A DNA stretch of 64,000 bases from Acaudatibacter sp035532115 (GTDB taxonomy: Bacteria; Pseudomonadota; Alphaproteobacteria; Caulobacterales; Caulobacteraceae), in the NCBI GenBank assembly GCA_035532115.1, contig DATKRO010000087.1, forward strand, positions 1 to 64,000, in the 5' to 3' direction. The notes beneath the pieces were generated by a model. The model worked only from the letters and a program-made list of their open reading frames with translations. It was not told the DNA's origin and ran no database searches. A program made the position numbers and the translations under genes. How positions within the stretch are numbered: position 1 is the stretch's first letter; each line of letters starts with the position of its first letter. Below, one piece after another: positions 17,444-25,192 of the stretch.

Positions 17444-18804
17444 CGCCTCGACGCCCGCTGAGCGTCATCGCCGCCATCTGCGCCAGCGCGCTCGCGCTCG
17501 GCGCCTGCTCGGCCATTTCCCACCTCAATCCGTTCCACTCGCGCCCCAAGCGGCTGGCCGAGGAAGCGCAGAGCATCTCGCTGCTGCAGCTCAACGACCA
17601 GTTGCGCGTGTCCGGCACGCTCGAGGGCCAGGATTTCTTCCTGCCGCCGCCGCAGCCGCAGGCCGAATGGCCGCTGCCCGGCGGCACGCCTGAGCAGTCG
17701 GTGGAGAACGTCGCCGCCGCGCCGGACTTCCAGATCGCCTGGCGGCGCCACTTCGGCGACGGCTCGACGCGCGCGCGCCACGTGATCGCGCCGCCGATCA
17801 TGGCCGACGGCAAGGTGTTCGTGATGGACGGCCTGGCGAACGTCTCGGCCCACGACGCGCGCACCGGGGCCCAGATCTGGCGGGTGAACCTGCGCCCCAA
17901 GGCCAAGCGCGACAAGCTCGGCTTCGGCGGCGGCCTCGCCTATGCCGACGGCAAGATCTACGCCTCCTCCGGCTACCGGCTGGTGGCGCGGCTCGACGCC
18001 GACACCGGGCGCCTCGAATGGGAAACCCGCACCGACGCGCCGATCCACGCCGCCCCCACGGTGGGCGACGGACGGGTGTACGTGGTCGACGTCGACGACG
18101 AGCTCCTGACCTTCGACACCGCCAACGGAACGCCCGATTGGAACTATCAGGCGCTCACCGAGCCGGCGCGCATCCTCGCGGCCTCCAGTCCGGCCCTCGA
18201 GGGCGACACCCTGGTCGCCTCGTTCGCCTCCGGCGAACTGGTCGCCCTTCGCGCCGACAACGGCACCGAGCTTTGGAACGAGAGCCTGTCGCGCACGACG
18301 CGCAACAATGCGCTTTCGGAGATCCGCGACATCGCCGGCCGGCCGGTGATCTACAAGGGCGACGTGTTCGCGGTCAGCCACGCCGACGTGATGACGGACA
18401 CGAACCTGCGCACCGGCGCGGTGCGCTGGCAGTTGCCGGTGTCGGCGATCACCTCGCCCTGGGCGGCGGGCGACGTGGTCTTCGTGGTCGACCAGACCGG
18501 CGAGGTCGTCTGCATCTCGCGGGATTCCGGCCAGCTCTACTGGCTGACCGACCTCAACGAGCCGGCGCCGCGCAAGGGCAAGAAGCCGGGCAGGCGCTCG
18601 CGCGCCATCTGGTCCAGCCCGATCCTGGCGTCCAACCGGCTGATCACCGTGTCCGACAAGGGCGAAGCGGTGGCGCTCGATCCGAAGACCGGCAAGGTGG
18701 AGCGGCGGCTCAAGATCGGCGACGACGCCCTGATCGGCCCGATCGCCGCCGGCGGCCTCGTCTATGTCGCAACCCAGAGGGCCGACCTGATCGCGATCCG
18801 CTAG
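17440..18804 (+). CDS. bamB: Outer membrane assembly lipoprotein BamB
   Basis: 454 aa from ATG 17440, coupled to the YfgM-like gene. A lipobox LALGACS gives lipid-modified C23. The body is an eight-bladed beta-propeller with PQQ-like repeats: WRRHFGDG, DGKVFVMDGLANVSAHDARTG, VYVVDVDDELLTFDTANG, VALDPKTGKVERR. BamB is the scaffold lipoprotein of the BAM complex, which inserts beta-barrel proteins in the outer membrane. Gene order (YfgM-like, BamB, Der) is conserved widely in proteobacteria, which makes BamB a better call than a PQQ dehydrogenase. Confidence 0.93.
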   Translation: MTPRRPLSVIAAICASALALGACSAISHLNPFHSRPKRLAEEAQSISLLQLNDQLRVSGTLEGQDFFLPPPQPQAEWPLPGGTPEQSVENVAAAPDFQIAWRRHFGDGSTRARHVIAPPIMADGKVFVMDGLANVSAHDARTGAQIWRVNLRPKAKRDKLGFGGGLAYADGKIYASSGYRLVARLDADTGRLEWETRTDAPIHAAPTVGDGRVYVVDVDDELLTFDTANGTPDWNYQALTEPARILAASSPALEGDTLVASFASGELVALRADNGTELWNESLSRTTRNNALSEIRDIAGRPVIYKGDVFAVSHADVMTDTNLRTGAVRWQLPVSAITSPWAAGDVVFVVDQTGEVVCISRDSGQLYWLTDLNEPAPRKGKKPGRRSRAIWSSPILASNRLITVSDKGEAVALDPKTGKVERRLKIGDDALIGPIAAGGLVYVATQRADLIAIR

Positions 18805-18835
18805 CTTGTCGCGCCCGGTCGGCCCACGGAGCCCC

Positions 18836-20287
18836 ATGATCAAGCTCGCCATCGTCGGGCGGCCCAACGTCGGCAAGTCGACGCTGTTCAATCGCCTGGC
18901 CGGGCGTCGGCTGGCGCTGGTGGACGACCGGCCGGGCGTGACCCGGGACCGGCGCCTGGCCATCGGCCGGCTCGGCGACCTCGATCTGGAGCTGATCGAC
19001 ACCGCCGGCTTCGAGGACGTGGAGGACGAGAGCCTGGAAGCGCGGATGCGCCGCCAGACCGAACTGGCGCTGGACGAGGCCGATGCGGCTCTCTTCGTCA
19101 TCGACGCCCGCCAGGGGGTCACGGCGCTGGACCAGAGCTTCGCCGCCGTGCTGCGGCGGCGCGGCCGGCCGGTCGTGGTGGTGGCCAACAAGTCCGAGGG
19201 CAGGGCGGGCGACGCCGGCGCCCTGGAAGCGTTCGCGCTCGGCTTCGGCGAGCCGGTGGCGATCTCGGCCGAACACGGCGAAGGCCTCTCCGATCTCTAT
19301 GACGCCATCGCCGCCGCCGCGCCCCGGGCGCCGTCAGCCGAACCGGAAGCCTCGGAGAAGCCGCTTCGCATCGCCATCATCGGACGCCCGAACGCCGGCA
19401 AGTCGACGCTCGCCAACCGCCTCCTCGGCGAGGAGCGCCTGCTCACCGGCCCCGAGGCCGGCATCACCCGCGATGCGATCCCGGTGGACTGGAGCTGGGA
19501 GGGACGGCCGGTGCGGCTGGTGGACACCGCCGGGCTCAGGCGCAAGGCGCGCGTGGTCGAGGCGCTGGAGCGGCTCTCGACCCACGACGCCATCCGCGCC
19601 ATCGGCTTCGCCGAGGTGGTGATCCTGGTGATGGACGCCGCCCACCCGCTCGAGACCCAGGATCTGCAGCTCGCCGATCTGGTGGAGCGCGAGGGGCGGG
19701 CGCTGGTCTTCGTGCTCGCCAAATGGGACCTGGTCGAGGATCCGGCCGAGCGCCTGCGCGACTGCGCCGAGATCGCCGCGCGCAGCCTGCCGCAGCTGCG
19801 CGGCGCGCCGATGGTGGCGCTCTCGGCCGAGACCGGCCGCGGGCTGGAGCGGCTGATGCCCGCCGTCGTCAAGGCCCACGCCGACTGGTCGACCAAGGTC
19901 AAGACTTCCGATCTCAACGAGTGGCTGCGCCTGGCGGTGCAGCGCCATCCGCCGCCGGCCGTGGACGGGCGGCGCATCCGGCCCAAGTACATCGCCCAGA
20001 CCAAGGCGCGGCCGCCGACCTTCGTGCTCATCGCCAGCCGCGCCGACAAGCTTCCCGACAGCTATCGCCGCTATCTGATCAACTCGATCCGCCAGAGCTT
20101 CGAACTGCCGGGCACGCCGATCCGCCTCGTCGCCAAGGCCGGCGCCAATCCGTATGGGCATGAAGGCGCCGGCAAGGGGCGGGCGCTCAGAGCGAAGCGG
20201 CCGCCGGCGCGCTCCGCCAGTCGCGCAGCGCCTGGGTCTCGCTCGGCAGACCGAGCCCCTCGGCGCCCGCGTACGCCACGATCATAG
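18836..20287 (+). CDS. der: Ribosome-associated GTPase Der
   Basis: 483 aa from ATG 18836 (GGAGCCCC upstream; a TTG 30 bp earlier is less likely). Two tandem Era-like G domains: the first P-loop GRPNVGKST at residues 8-16 and the second GRPNAGKST at about 180. DTAG switch motifs occur in both (IDTAGFEDV, VDTAGLRRK), and a KH-like C-terminal domain follows. It acts in maturation of the 50S subunit. The normal end of the family is near ANPYGHEG; here the frame continues about 40 more residues of Arg/Ala/Pro-rich sequence that lie antisense over the 3' end of the SDR gene (101-bp overlap). The tail may be a lost stop codon. Confidence 0.95.
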   Translation: MIKLAIVGRPNVGKSTLFNRLAGRRLALVDDRPGVTRDRRLAIGRLGDLDLELIDTAGFEDVEDESLEARMRRQTELALDEADAALFVIDARQGVTALDQSFAAVLRRRGRPVVVVANKSEGRAGDAGALEAFALGFGEPVAISAEHGEGLSDLYDAIAAAAPRAPSAEPEASEKPLRIAIIGRPNAGKSTLANRLLGEERLLTGPEAGITRDAIPVDWSWEGRPVRLVDTAGLRRKARVVEALERLSTHDAIRAIGFAEVVILVMDAAHPLETQDLQLADLVEREGRALVFVLAKWDLVEDPAERLRDCAEIAARSLPQLRGAPMVALSAETGRGLERLMPAVVKAHADWSTKVKTSDLNEWLRLAVQRHPPPAVDGRRIRPKYIAQTKARPPTFVLIASRADKLPDSYRRYLINSIRQSFELPGTPIRLVAKAGANPYGHEGAGKGRALRAKRPPARSASRAAPGSRSADRAPRRPRTPRS

Positions 20288-20939
20288 GCCCGACCTCGCC
20301 CGGATCGGTCTGGGTGGCGGGATCCTCGCCCGGGAAGGCCTCGGCGCGCAGACGCGTGCGCACCACGCCCGGGTCGATCAGCACGGCGCGGACGGCGGTG
20401 TGTTCGATCTCGTCGGCCCAGCTGCGCACCAGAGCTTCGAGACCGGCCTTGGAGGCGGCGTAGCCGCCCCAGAACGCGCGCGGCCGGCTGGCGATGTCGC
20501 AGGTCAGAAACAGCGCCCGCCCGCGCGGGCTTTGACGCAGCAGGGGCTCGAAGGCGCGGATCAGCCTGTAGGCGGCGGTGAGGTTCGTGGCGACGAGCCG
20601 ATCCCACAGCTTCGGGTCCAGGTGCGCCACCGGCCAGAGTCCCCCCAGCGTCGCCGCGGCGTGGACGAGGATGTCGAGACGCCCGTGGCGCTGGTGGATT
20701 TCCAGGCCCAGCGCATCGACGCCGTCGGCCTCGATCAGATCGAGCGGCGCCAGCGTCGCGGCCGGCCGGCCGGCGGCGCGGATCTCGTCGTCCAGTTCCT
20801 CGAGCGCGCCCTGGGTGCGGCCGACCGCGATCACCTGGGCGCCGGCCCTGGCCAGGGCGAGCGCGCCGGCGCGGCCGACGCCGCGCGTGGCGCCGGTGAC
20901 GAGGGCGATGCGGCCTTCGAGGGGCAGGGGCTGGACCAT
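20187..20939 (-). CDS. Short-chain dehydrogenase/reductase (YciK-like)
   Basis: 250 aa. Classical SDR: nucleotide-binding TGATRGVG at 15-22, an HAAA stretch (about 93) in the NNAG position, and the active-site Y160-x-x-x-K164 (WGGYAASK). The residue 13 before Tyr, normally the catalytic Ser, is C147 (LTCDIAS). The middle of the protein resembles the YciK group. The substrate is unknown. It is convergent with der, overlapping its tail, and divergent from the hybrid kinase, so it probably has its own promoter in 20940-21045. Confidence 0.88.
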   Translation of the reverse strand: MVQPLPLEGRIALVTGATRGVGRAGALALARAGAQVIAVGRTQGALEELDDEIRAAGRPAATLAPLDLIEADGVDALGLEIHQRHGRLDILVHAAATLGGLWPVAHLDPKLWDRLVATNLTAAYRLIRAFEPLLRQSPRGRALFLTCDIASRPRAFWGGYAASKAGLEALVRSWADEIEHTAVRAVLIDPGVVRTRLRAEAFPGEDPATQTDPGEVGPMIVAYAGAEGLGLPSETQALRDWRSAPAAASL

Positions 20940-21045
20940 GCGCGGCTTCTAGCCTGTCGGGGCGGCGAGGTGAATCGGGGCTTTACGCGCCATTGAGGAA
21001 TTCCACCCTAGGGTGGCGCCCGCTCCCCGCTGATCCGCCGAGGCC

Positions 21046-23259
21046 ATGTTCCGCCATCTCCGCACCAAGCTGACGGTGCTCTACGCGGGCCTCTTTGCGG
21101 CGAGTCTCGTCCTCATCGCCAGCCTGGCCCTGGCGGCGATGTCGGACAACGCCCAGCGCGTCGTGCGCAAGGAGCTGGCGACCAGCAGCCGGGTGTTCCA
21201 GCAGGTGTGGGCGCAGCGCGCCGCGCAGCTCGACACCGATGCGGTGCTGCTCGCCCACGATTTCGGCTTCCGCACCGCCGTCGCCAGCGGCGACATTCCA
21301 ACCATCCGTTCGGCCCTCGATAATCTGAAGCAGCGGCTGGGCGTCGAAAAGGCGCTGCTGATCACCGCCGACGGCCACGTCGTCTCGGCCGACGGCGCCG
21401 CCGACGGTCTCGACCGGAGCACCGTTCGCGCGCTCCAGGGCGACGTCGACACCACCCGCGTGCTCCCCATCGGCGGCTGGCCCTGCGAGATCGTCTCCTC
21501 GCCGATCGTTCCGGGAAGCAACGCCGGCTGGGTGGTGTTCGCCGCCAGGCTCGACCGGAAGCAGATGAACGCGCTCCAGTCGATGGCCGCCATACCCCTC
21601 AGGGCCTCGGTCGCCTACAGGCTCGCCCCGGGGGTCTGGCGCGACAACAGCGGCGCGAGCGGCGGGCGCGTCGAGGCGAGCGTCGCCCGGTTCCTGGAGG
21701 CCGCGATCCTGCGGCCAAGCTCGCCGCCCGACCTTCTGGGAAGCGGCCAGGGCAAGGCGATGGCGGTGGCGACGCGGCTCGATTCGCTGGCGCCGAACCG
21801 GCCCACGGTGCTGCTGCTGCAATATCCCCTGGTCAAGGCCATGGCGCCCTACCGGCTGCTGTTCGCGCTGCTGCTCGGCGCCGGCGCCCTGGGCTTCTGC
21901 GTGCTGCTGGCCGGCGCCTGGGCGCTGGCCCGGTCGGTGACCCGGCCGATCTCGGCCCTGGAGCAGGCGACCGGGCGCTTGAGCCGCGGCGAGCGCGCCC
22001 GCGTCGAGGTGCAGACCCGCGACGAGATCGGCCGTCTCGCCGAGAGCTTCAACAGCATGGCCGCCGAGATCCATCAGCGCGAGCACGAGCTGGAGTCGGC
22101 GCGCGACGAGGCGCAGGCCTCCAACCGCGCCAAGAGCACGTTCCTGGCCAACATGGGTCACGAGGTGCGCACGCCGCTCAACGGCGTGATCGGCCTCGCC
22201 GGCGTCCTCGCCGGCACTCGGCTCGACGCCGAACAGCAGCAGATGCTCGCGACCATCCAGAGTTCCGCCGCGGTGCTGCAGCGCCTTCTCGACGACGTGC
22301 TCGATCTGGCCGAGGTCGAGGCGGGCGCAATGCGGATCGTCGAGGACGACTTCGACCTCGGCGCGGCGATTTCGGCCGTGGCGCAGGCGGCCGCGGTCCA
22401 GTGCCGAGCCAAGGGACTGGCGTTCACCCTGGCGATGGACGAGAGCGTGGACGTGGCCGTGAACGGCGACCGCGTGCGTCTGGGCCAGATCCTCGGCAAT
22501 CTGCTCGACAATGCGGTGAAGTTCACCGAGACGGGCGGCGTCACCCTGTCGGCTGTCCGCGGATCGGACGGGGTGCGCTTGGAGGTGCGCGACACCGGCG
22601 TCGGCTTCGACCTGGCCACCGCCGCCCAGCTCTTCAGGCCGTTCCATCAGGCGGACGGCTCGCTCGCCCGCAGGTACGGTGGCGCCGGGTTGGGGCTCGG
22701 CCTGTCGCGCGAACTCGCCCGGGCCATGGGCGGCGACCTCGGCGCGGCGGCCGCGCCCGGCGAAGGGGCGGTCTTCACCCTCGTCCTGCCCTTGCCGCTC
22801 GCGAAGATCGTGCCCGGCGGCGCCGCGCCCGCGCCGGTCGAGGACGGCGCACCGCTGCGCGCCCTGGTGGTCGACGATCACGAGGCCAACCGCACCGTCG
22901 CGCGCCTCATCCTCGAGAGCGCCGGGCTCCAGGTGGTCTGCGCCGAGGACGGCGCCGAGGCGGCCCGCGCCGTCGCCGGCGAGCGCTTCGATGTCGTGTT
23001 CATGGACATGCAGATGCCGGTCATGGACGGCCTTTGCGCCATCCGCGCCATCCGCGAGAACGAGCGCGCCGCGCAGGCGCCCAGGACGCCGATCCTGATG
23101 CTCAGCGCCAACGTCCTGCCCGAACACGTCGAGGCGGCCCGGGTGGCCGGCGCCGACGGCCACGTGGCCAAGCCCGTGACCCCGCCGCGCCTGATCGCCG
23201 CCGTCGAGCAGGCGCTGAACCCGGCGGGCGACGGCGGCTTGCGCGACGCGGCCGCCTGA
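21046..23259 (+). CDS. Membrane hybrid histidine kinase with periplasmic double-CACHE-like sensor
   Basis: 737 aa. The N-terminal helix (about 10-31) and a second helix (about 268-296) bracket a periplasmic domain of about 235 residues, including ALLITADGHVVSADG, that looks like a dCACHE fold. Then come HAMP (about 296-345), HisKA with H372 (GHEVRTPLNG), HATPase (DTGVGF, GAGLGLGLSREL), and a receiver domain with D654 (FMDMQMPVMDG). A cupredoxin gene follows 43 bp later. Kinases of this type are often found with cupredoxin, DUF3034 and truncated-haemoglobin genes in Caulobacteraceae (recollection), which suggests sensing of a redox, copper or gas signal. Here the two other partners are broken. 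Confidence 0.9.
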   Translation: MFRHLRTKLTVLYAGLFAASLVLIASLALAAMSDNAQRVVRKELATSSRVFQQVWAQRAAQLDTDAVLLAHDFGFRTAVASGDIPTIRSALDNLKQRLGVEKALLITADGHVVSADGAADGLDRSTVRALQGDVDTTRVLPIGGWPCEIVSSPIVPGSNAGWVVFAARLDRKQMNALQSMAAIPLRASVAYRLAPGVWRDNSGASGGRVEASVARFLEAAILRPSSPPDLLGSGQGKAMAVATRLDSLAPNRPTVLLLQYPLVKAMAPYRLLFALLLGAGALGFCVLLAGAWALARSVTRPISALEQATGRLSRGERARVEVQTRDEIGRLAESFNSMAAEIHQREHELESARDEAQASNRAKSTFLANMGHEVRTPLNGVIGLAGVLAGTRLDAEQQQMLATIQSSAAVLQRLLDDVLDLAEVEAGAMRIVEDDFDLGAAISAVAQAAAVQCRAKGLAFTLAMDESVDVAVNGDRVRLGQILGNLLDNAVKFTETGGVTLSAVRGSDGVRLEVRDTGVGFDLATAAQLFRPFHQADGSLARRYGGAGLGLGLSRELARAMGGDLGAAAAPGEGAVFTLVLPLPLAKIVPGGAAPAPVEDGAPLRALVVDDHEANRTVARLILESAGLQVVCAEDGAEAARAVAGERFDVVFMDMQMPVMDGLCAIRAIRENERAAQAPRTPILMLSANVLPEHVEAARVAGADGHVAKPVTPPRLIAAVEQALNPAGDGGLRDAAA

Positions 23260-23302
23260 GGCGTTGCTGGGCGCCGAGCAGACTCGGTCTAGGCTGCGCC
23301 GC

Positions 23303-23923
23303 GTGCGCTTCTTGCTGGTCGCCCTGCTCTGGCTGCTTGCCCCGCTCTCGGCGGTCGCCGGCGATCTGGTCGTCCAGGTGCGCACGCCGCAGGGGGCGCC
23401 GATCGTGGATGCGGTGGCCAGCGTCGCCGTCGCCCACCCCGGCCCGATCCGCTTTGCGTGGCCCTACCGGATGTCGCAGCACGATATCCAGTTCGACCCG
23501 TTCGTGCTCATCGTTCCGGTGGGCGCGGTCGTCGAGTTCCCCAACCTCGACCGGGTCCGCCACCACGTCTATTCGTTCTCGCCCGCCAAGGTCTTCCAGC
23601 TCAAGCTCTACGGTCATGAGCAGACCCGCATCGTCCATTTCGACAAGCCCGGGGTGGTCCAGCTCGGCTGCAACATCCATGACCGGATGATCGCCTTCAT
23701 CGACGTCGTGACGACGCCGCTCGCCGCCAGGACCGACGCCAGCGGCGTCGCCGTCATCCACGATGTCCCGGCCGGGGTTCAGTCGCTGACGGTCTGGCGC
23801 CCTTATCTGCATGCGCCCGGCAACGCTTTGGTCCAGAGCATCGACGTCGCCTCGGCCGGCGGCACCCGCGTGAGCGTTGTGGGCGAACTGCGGGCGCCCG
23901 CGCCGCGCGCCCGCATGTACTGA
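23303..23923 (+). CDS. Periplasmic cupredoxin-like protein ('methylamine utilization' type)
   Basis: 206 aa from GTG 23303, chosen because the signal peptide begins at once (MRFLLVALLWLLAPLSAVAG); a TTG at 23264 would add 13 residues. Likely type-1 copper ligands are H88 (or H87) in RVRHHVYSFS, then C123, H126 and M129 in LGCNIHDRM. These are the classic His-Cys-His-Met set. A carboxypeptidase-regulatory-like strand region follows (about 150-190). The family is often annotated methylamine utilization protein, but no methylamine dehydrogenase genes are here. It is probably an electron carrier or ligand donor for the adjacent sensor kinase (inference). Confidence 0.8.
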   Translation: MRFLLVALLWLLAPLSAVAGDLVVQVRTPQGAPIVDAVASVAVAHPGPIRFAWPYRMSQHDIQFDPFVLIVPVGAVVEFPNLDRVRHHVYSFSPAKVFQLKLYGHEQTRIVHFDKPGVVQLGCNIHDRMIAFIDVVTTPLAARTDASGVAVIHDVPAGVQSLTVWRPYLHAPGNALVQSIDVASAGGTRVSVVGELRAPAPRARMY

Positions 23924-23935
23924 GGCGCCGGCGCT

Positions 23936-24277
23936 CTAGCGCACCACCACGTCGCGCCGCATCGGCGCCAGCTTGGCCAGCAGCTGGTTCTGGGCGGCGA
24001 AGGCGACGCCCTCCCTTCGCATCGCCCACTGCAGGTCTTCGACCAGCGCATTGAAGTCGGCGTCCTGGATGCCGAGCTCGGCGTGGACGCTGCGCATGTC
24101 GCGGCCGGTGTAGCTGCAAGGCCCGCCCAGGACGTAGCAGATCTGCTCGGCCAGGGTCCGCTTCAGCCGCACCAGGTCCTGGGCCTTGAAGATGTCGGCG
24201 ATGCGCGTCACCCCGGCCCGGCCGTGAAAGGCGGCGAACACGCGCGCATCGCGCATTGGCCGCGCATCGGCGTTGGC
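23936..24277 (-). pseudogene. Group 1 truncated haemoglobin, 5'-deleted remnant
   Basis: The minus-strand frame from 24277 to the TAG at 23938-23936 encodes the C-terminal two-thirds of a truncated haemoglobin. It shows LVRLKRTLAEQICYVLGGPC, SYTGRDM, then the proximal haem His in SVHAELGI, and AQNQLLAKLAPMRRDVV near the end. The first 40 or more residues (helices A-C and any signal peptide) are missing. An in-frame TGA (24280-24278) precedes the homology, and upstream DNA is instead the end of the DUF3034 gene in another frame. ATG 24256 could start a 106-aa product, but it would lack the front of the haem pocket. Read as a deletion remnant. Confidence 0.75.
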
Positions 24278-25082
24278 TCAGCGAGAGGTGTCTGGTGAGC
24301 GCATAGGCGGCGAAGACGTCGCACCAGTCGTTCTCGCGCGCAAAGCCGAGATTGTCTGGCTTGGTCCGGTATTCGCCGCCGATCGCCAGCCGGCGCGACA
24401 CCAGATAGGCGGCCGAGGCCTCGATCCGGGCGGAATAGCCGTTGCTGCGATCGCCGCCGAAACCGAGCAGCCCGATCTGGTTGGCTTTGGTCAGCCGCAC
24501 CGTCGCATCGAGCAGCAGGCTCTGGCTGAGGACGAGCTTGGTCGCCGCTACGTAGAAGTCGGCCCCGTCGCCGCTCCTGGCCCCGAGGGCGCGGTCGAGG
24601 GCGCCATTTTCGCTGTGCTTGTACTGCACGCCGACGCTGATCTGCGGCATGGGCGTATCCTGGTCTTAGACGAGGTCGCCCAGCACCTTGAGCTTGGCCC
24701 CGAAGATGTCCTGGCGGAGGGTGTAGCCGTCGCCCAGGCCGAGCTTGGCGCCGGTCGCGCCGGTGTCGAGGTCTTCGCGCGCATAGGAAAGCTCCAGGCG
24801 ATCGAACAGCCCCACCGCCGCTCCATAGTCGCGCAGCTGAAAGGCGGGCAGGGGGGCGATGCTGACGTGCGCCGAGGCCCCGATGCCGTCGCGCGTTTCG
24901 TCGCCGGCGATCACGGCCCAGGTGGCGAGCCCTCCGCCTGAGGCGCCCTCGATGGTGCTGACGCCGTTGGTCAGCAGCAGCTTGCCGCCCTCGCGCAGCT
25001 CGCCAGCGCGCGTCCCGCCCGCCGCCAGCAGCGCCAGCGATGCGGCCGCGAGCCCGGCCCCGAGACTCAAGCGAAACCTCAT
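24276..25082 (-). pseudogene. DUF3034 family outer-membrane-like protein, nonsense and 3' truncation
   Basis: ATG 25082 begins a signal peptide (MRFRLSLGAGLAAASLALLA) and a typical DUF3034 body: LLLTNGVSTIEGASGGG, SYAREDLDTG, RQDIFGAKLKVLGDLV. The frame then meets TAA at 24668-24666 exactly where a Tyr codon is expected (GDLV-stop-DQDTP). Downstream, in the same frame, homology continues: PQISVGVQYKHS, ATKLVLSQSLLLDATVRLTK, GGEYRTKPDNLGFA, YALTRHLSLS. It breaks off at about 24276, some 20 residues before the expected end, and runs into haemoglobin sequence in a different frame. So there are two lesions, one nonsense and one junction deletion. Confidence 0.78.
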
Positions 25083-25192
25083 CGCGCCCCGCATCTCCCG
25101 CCGGGCCGGCAACGCCGGCGCCGGGCGAACACCCGTGCGGTCCTATAGCGGCAAGGTGTCGACGCGCGATTGCGCGCCGGGCGCGGCGGCGG

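Noticed and set aside
17440..18804. PQQ-dependent dehydrogenase instead of BamB
   Set aside because: The lipobox, length and position between a YfgM-like gene and der fit BamB; no haem or PQQ catalytic features are seen.
20983..23385. An 800-codon open frame antisense to the hybrid kinase
   Set aside because: Same cause: GC-rich third positions suppress stops on the other strand. The kinase domains on the plus strand are unambiguous.
24666..24668. Programmed stop readthrough or selenocysteine-like recoding in the DUF3034 gene
   Set aside because: The codon is TAA, which is not used for such recoding, and the gene also lacks its 3' end, so simple decay is the better reading.
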